Positions 61,041 through 64,000 of a stretch of 64,000 nucleotides of DNA are shown one piece after another. The stretch is from Epilithonimonas caeni DSM 17710 (lineage in GTDB: Bacteria; Bacteroidota; Bacteroidia; Flavobacteriales; Weeksellaceae): positions 310,001 through 374,000 of the forward strand of contig NZ_AUFK01000013.1 in the NCBI RefSeq assembly GCF_000426465.1. Direction: 5' to 3'. The notes under the pieces were generated by a model that did no database searches, was not told the origin of the DNA, and saw only the letters and a program-made list of their open reading frames with translations. Each line of letters opens with the position of its first letter. Position 1 is the first letter of the stretch. The position numbers and the translations under genes are program-made.

Positions 61041-61562
61041 ATGAAATTTTATATTAAGTCTTTATATCCGGAAGACGAAAAAAAGAATAGATTAGAAAGA
61101 GAAAATGGAATAATTGAAGACCCGATAGAATTATCTTGGTTTGATGATTTCCAAAAATATTGTTTAGAATGGTCAGAGCAAGAAAGACCATCAAAAATAT
61201 TTTTATCAGATAAATTTATTTTAGTTTTATTTTATAAGGATTCAAATACTTGTCCTTATCCTAATAATTTAGTTAGATACAATTTAAAAAAAGAAGTTAT
61301 AGGAATTATTCAAACTCCAAAACCTTTGCAGTATAAAGGAAATAATCTACTACTTATTTCATCCATAGGTAAAGTGAAAATTATAGACAATGTGGAGCAC
61401 TTATCGGTGGTTATTAGTACTGGTGACTATGATATGGGTTTTTCAGAATTTAGATATTTGAATTTAGAAACTTTTGAGTACCATCCCACATATTATGAAA
61501 TTCAAGAACTTTTTGGACAATATAGTAAAACTCCAACTAGGTGGGAATACTTTGGAAGATAG
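61041..61562 (+). CDS. Probable immunity protein for the adjacent toxin
   Basis: 173 residues, very AT-rich gene starting 2 nt after the toxin stop, so tightly coupled. Cytoplasmic, acidic, with aromatic-rich strands (SKIFLSDKFILVLFYKDS ... HLSVVISTGDYDMGFSEFRY). The C-terminal part (LSVVIS...FRYLNLETFEYHP) is distantly like the translated second immunity gene (LSVLLG...MRYLDCDTGEFLP), supporting a shared family. Function is inferred from position. Confidence 0.65.
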   Translation: MKFYIKSLYPEDEKKNRLERENGIIEDPIELSWFDDFQKYCLEWSEQERPSKIFLSDKFILVLFYKDSNTCPYPNNLVRYNLKKEVIGIIQTPKPLQYKGNNLLLISSIGKVKIIDNVEHLSVVISTGDYDMGFSEFRYLNLETFEYHPTYYEIQELFGQYSKTPTRWEYFGR

Positions 61563-61625
61563 ACTTATAGCGCAGATTTGCAAACCGTGCTTTCTAGGGC
61601 AAAATAAACAGACAAGTAAAAACAC

Positions 61626-61653
61626 AAAGCAGTGATATAACCATCGCTGCTTT
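61626..61653 (+). terminator. Terminator after toxin-immunity unit 1
   Basis: AAAGCAGTGAT ... ATCGCTGCTTT, an 11-bp stem with one G-T pair and a T tail. The preceding TATAGCGCAGATTTGCAAAC segment and the hairpin recur after unit 2 (62830-62910), evidence that the units are duplicates. Confidence 0.85.
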
Positions 61654-61690
61654 TCTATTTCCATAATAAAAAATTAAAAACATAAACATT

Positions 61691-62226
61691 ATGTCTTCTA
61701 CCTCAGAAACAGACCACGCAAAGAACTTGGCAAACTTCGGGATGGAGAGCATATTAATTATACCTATGAAAAGTCTAATAGTAATCCTCCATTCGCTACC
61801 AATCCTAAAAGTAAATCGAGGGTAATAGATAGGTTTTTGAAAAAAGGCAATGTGTTTTATGTAGTTGAGTATAAGGGACAAAATGCACCTGGTTTATTTT
61901 GGTCGAGAGAACCTATTTTTACAATTAAGGATTTGAGAAACAAGCTTTCAGTTATTGAAGATTGGAAAAACCCAAACATTGATGAATTGGTAATCCGAAA
62001 ATATAAAGCATTACAAGAAATTCAAGTTCGCGACGGTTATATCGGTCCAATGTTAGAAACTTCCAAAGGCAGTAGGGATTTTGGCAAAGTCTATAAAGGA
62101 GGCGGTCATCAATATGAAAGTTTGCAGAGGTTTGTCAGAGATGATGTTTTTATTCCAAGTTTAGACGCATCGGATAAAGGAAAAAAAATAGAAAGAATAG
62201 AAGATTTTATTAAAACTTTAAAATAA
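61691..62226 (+). pseudogene. Orphan toxin C-terminal cassette behind a foreign gene start
   Basis: From 61740 the sequence encodes DGEHINYTYEKSNSNPPFAT through LKKGNVFYVVEY to EDFIKTLK, homologous to residues 671-815 of the toxin. No ATG begins this frame; it is open from a TAA just upstream of 61691. A different frame starts with ATG at 61691 (MSSTSETDHAKNLANF) and is cut off at the junction. Such headless tails act as recombination donors for the full toxin in known polymorphic toxin loci (established for Rhs and CDI systems; inferred here). Confidence 0.7.
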
Positions 62227-62235
62227 ATAGCTGTA

Positions 62236-62806
62236 ATGATAGAAAAAATCGAATTCTCAGTAGAAGGACAAAAAAAATACAATCTGTATAATAGAGAAGA
62301 ATATCTATTGTATTTGGAAAAGAAAAGAATATGTTGGAATTCATCGAGCTCAAACTTGGATATTAGATGGCAAAAAAATAATTCCAAATTTTAAAGGAGG
62401 CACTCCATCTTATAATTGGGATTGCATAATATTTGAAAAAGATAGTAAAACATTGGTTGTTTGTAATCCTGATGGTTCTGTTCGTTTTGAAGTTCCTGTA
62501 CCGGATAAATTAATTCAAAGAGGAGAGTATGACAATCACTTTAAACTTTCTGAGTGGAAATCAAAAGAGATAGACAAAGATTATTATGTGATGAAATATG
62601 AAGGATTTGATGATTACTTTGAATATAATGGAAAACATTATTTAAGTGTTTTATTAGGTAAGTATAATGAGAATGAAAATTTTGATGCCTATCTCCAGAT
62701 GCGTTATTTAGATTGTGATACAGGAGAGTTTTTGCCTTTTACAAAAAAAATAATTCAAAGAATTCCAAATCCACATAGTTATACAGAAAACAGAGTAGAA
62801 TTGTAA
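62236..62806 (+). pseudogene. Second immunity gene, frameshifted
   Basis: ATG at 62236 begins MIEKIEFSVEGQKKYNLYNR; after EYLLYLEK the frame is lost at an A run (62323-62326) and would stop within about 25 codons. In the +1-shifted frame the protein continues KEYVGIHRAQTWILDGKK and on to RVEL at 62806, with no further stop. Removing one A restores a full immunity-like protein of about 189 residues. It may be decayed, phase-variable or a sequencing error. Confidence 0.7.
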
Positions 62807-62883
62807 TATTAAATCCCGATAGCGCGGATTGCAATCATAAGGTTTCGAACACTTATCGCGTCTCGCTCGTGCCCACCATAAAA

Positions 62884-62910
62884 AAAGCAGTGATAACCAA
62901 TCACTGCTTT
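62884..62910 (+). terminator. Terminator after toxin-immunity unit 2
   Basis: AAAGCAGTGAT-AACCA-ATCACTGCTTT, perfect 11-bp stem, near-copy of the 61626-61653 hairpin. Confidence 0.88.
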
Positions 62911-62966
62911 GTCATTTAACACACATCGAAGTCTTAACAATTACCTATCATCTAGACACACATTAT

Positions 62967-63035
62967 CGAGTGGCATAAGCACATACGCTCGAGTGTGTCA
63001 TCCACACACGGCCGGGTGCGTTATACACACTCGTC
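62967..63035. repeat. 23-bp degenerate tandem repeat, three units
   Basis: Units 62967-62989, 62990-63012 and 63013-63035 each read CGRGTG(N)...CACA(N)..CG, and a partial fourth begins at 63036. Each unit is itself a weak dyad (GTGTGT against ACACAC). It lies between the unit-2 terminator and operator F. The rest of the 62807-63211 gap holds no gene. Confidence 0.7.
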
Positions 63036-63136
63036 CATGTGTGTCGTCTTATTCTACTTTAGAGGAGTGTGGTTATAGACCTAGTATTAAGTTCATTCAA
63101 TATTCGGGAGAAGAAACTTATCCACAAAAAGAAAAC

Positions 63137-63171
63137 ACGACAAGTTTTGTCGCATTAAGAATTTATATTTG
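63137..63171 (+). promoter_or_regulatory. Island operator-promoter F (WYL regulator gene)
   Basis: ACGACAA-GTT-TTGTCGC (63137-63153), 10 nt, then TATATTTG (63164-63171), 40 nt before the regulator ATG at 63212. Presence of the island operator here suggests autoregulation. Confidence 0.85.
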
Positions 63172-63211
63172 TGTAACAGAATTTAAAAACTAAATATTCC
63201 TACAACCATCA

Positions 63212-64000
63212 ATGAAAAAAGATTTTTACCTTACCAGATACTCTCTGATCATCAAAAGACTGGAGCGTTCGCCAGCCACATATCCCGAGCTGGAGAGCTA
63301 CCTTCTCAACTCCTTCGAGTTTCAGGATGCCAAGATCGTGAGCTACTCCATTCGTACGTTACAAAGGGATATCAAGGACATAGCGAATCTTTTCAATTTT
63401 GATATTCATAACAAGAAAAAGGGCGATAACCGCTACTATATAGAAAGCCGCCCCGTGATGGAGGTGGACGAGTACAACCAGCGTCTCATAGAATCTTTCC
63501 AGATCATGAACGCGGTGAACTCCCAACCCGACTTTGCAGAATTCGTCTATCTTGAAAACCGTACCCCGCGAGGGATACAGAACTTCTATGACCTCCTTTT
63601 CGCCATCAGGAACAAGAGGATCATAGAGTTTCAACATTTCAAATACAAGGACCAAAGCATCACTTCCAGAAAAGTGCATCCCATGGCACTCAAAGAGTCC
63701 AAGGACCGCTGGTATCTCATCGCCCTTGATACCAAAGATGAGAAACTTAAGGCTTTCGGATTAGATCGTATTAGCGAGCTTTCTGTAAGCAAAGCTGGAT
63801 TTAAGCTTCAGCAACGATTTGATCTGAAAGAACATTTCAAGAACGCCTTCGGAATCATGAATCTGGAAGAGCAACCCGAAAAAATCGTCATCCGCTCTAC
63901 AAAAGAACAGGCAGAATATCTCAAAAGTTCTCCCCTCCATCATTCGCAAAAGATCCAGAGAGAGACAGAAAAATCGGTGTATTTCATATACGACCTTTAT
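63212..64000 (+). CDS. HTH-WYL domain transcriptional regulator (3' end cut by window)
   Basis: 263 residues visible. The N-terminal winged helix-turn-helix (about 8-60: RYSLIIKRLERSPATYPELESYL ... YSIRTLQRDIKDIANLF) is followed by a WYL domain (about 130-200) with the name-giving W167-Y168-L169 in KDRWYLIALDT and the GLDRI end strand. WYL regulators sense small ligands or nucleic acids; several bind inverted repeats at their own promoters and control phage-defence or mobile loci (BrxR and CapW are characterised examples). GC content is visibly higher than in the toxin and immunity genes upstream. Its promoter carries operator F. Confidence 0.9.
   Translation, partial: MKKDFYLTRYSLIIKRLERSPATYPELESYLLNSFEFQDAKIVSYSIRTLQRDIKDIANLFNFDIHNKKKGDNRYYIESRPVMEVDEYNQRLIESFQIMNAVNSQPDFAEFVYLENRTPRGIQNFYDLLFAIRNKRIIEFQHFKYKDQSITSRKVHPMALKESKDRWYLIALDTKDEKLKAFGLDRISELSVSKAGFKLQQRFDLKEHFKNAFGIMNLEEQPEKIVIRSTKEQAEYLKSSPLHHSQKIQRETEKSVYFIYDLY

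Noticed and set aside
49424-62806. Complete prophage or tailocin
   Set aside because: No terminase, portal, capsid, tail sheath, tube, baseplate or integrase gene is visible; only endolysin- and fibre-like genes occur.
62967-63035. CRISPR array
   Set aside because: Units abut with no spacers, are only three and are diverged; no cas genes are in the window.
62909-63193. A 94-codon plus-strand ORF before the WYL gene
   Set aside because: It starts with TTG, translates the 23-bp repeat and operator F, and has no recognisable protein pattern; an artefact of the repeat.

Overview
The window looks like a chromosomal segment of a low-GC flavobacterium, most likely the Chryseobacterium/Epilithonimonas group (Bacteroidota). 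The signs are TAnnTTTG -7 promoter boxes, weak ribosome binding sites, TonB-dependent receptors, a type IX secretion sorting domain, a type III glutamine synthetase, an exosortase F pair, and a mur/fts cluster of flavobacterial gene order. I saw no rRNA, tRNA or CRISPR array.

Region 1 (1-27.0 kb) is core metabolism and envelope. A truncated endonuclease/phosphatase gene is divergent from a TonB receptor and DUF5689 lipoprotein pair. Then come DUF4126, rnpA-tcdA-tatD, a TetR regulator, a serine hydrolase lacking the usual catalytic Lys, DUF445, a DUF6909-type protein with a nucleoside-phosphorylase-like C-terminus, glnN, an NlpC/P60 lipoprotein, an APH-fold kinase, xrtF with its partner, a CDF transporter, asd, a second TonB receptor, nadC-nadB and a nitroreductase.

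Region 2 (27.2-46.1 kb) is the division and cell-wall (dcw) cluster: mraZ, rsmH, ftsL, ftsI, murE, mraY, murD, ftsW, murG, murC, ftsQ, ftsA, ftsZ, yqeY. The mraZ promoter carries three GTGG(G/T) repeats of 10-bp period. Four small accessory genes sit in the gaps (two four-helix-bundle genes, one GIY-YIG nuclease, one GxxExxY protein). Each is bracketed by inverted or direct repeats, and related palindromes occur alone in other gaps and in-frame inside murG and murC.

Region 3 (46.2-49.4 kb) holds a bacilliredoxin, prs, rplY and a secreted T9SS cargo protein.

Region 4 (49.4-64 kb) is an accessory island. It has a phage-type M15 endolysin, a patatin-like phospholipase, two tandem copies of a fibre-like gene pair (N-terminal GDKPTQ motif), a 1.26-kaa uncharacterised protein, a probable polymorphic toxin with immunity gene, an orphan toxin tail, a frameshifted second immunity gene, a 23-bp tandem repeat and a WYL-domain regulator cut by the window end. 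Six promoters here share a 17-bp palindrome, RCGNCRAGTTYTGNCGY, always exactly 10 nt upstream of a perfect TAnnTTTG box. One of them precedes the WYL regulator gene. I read this as an uncharacterised, co-regulated lysis/toxin regulon and consider it the most interesting content of the window.
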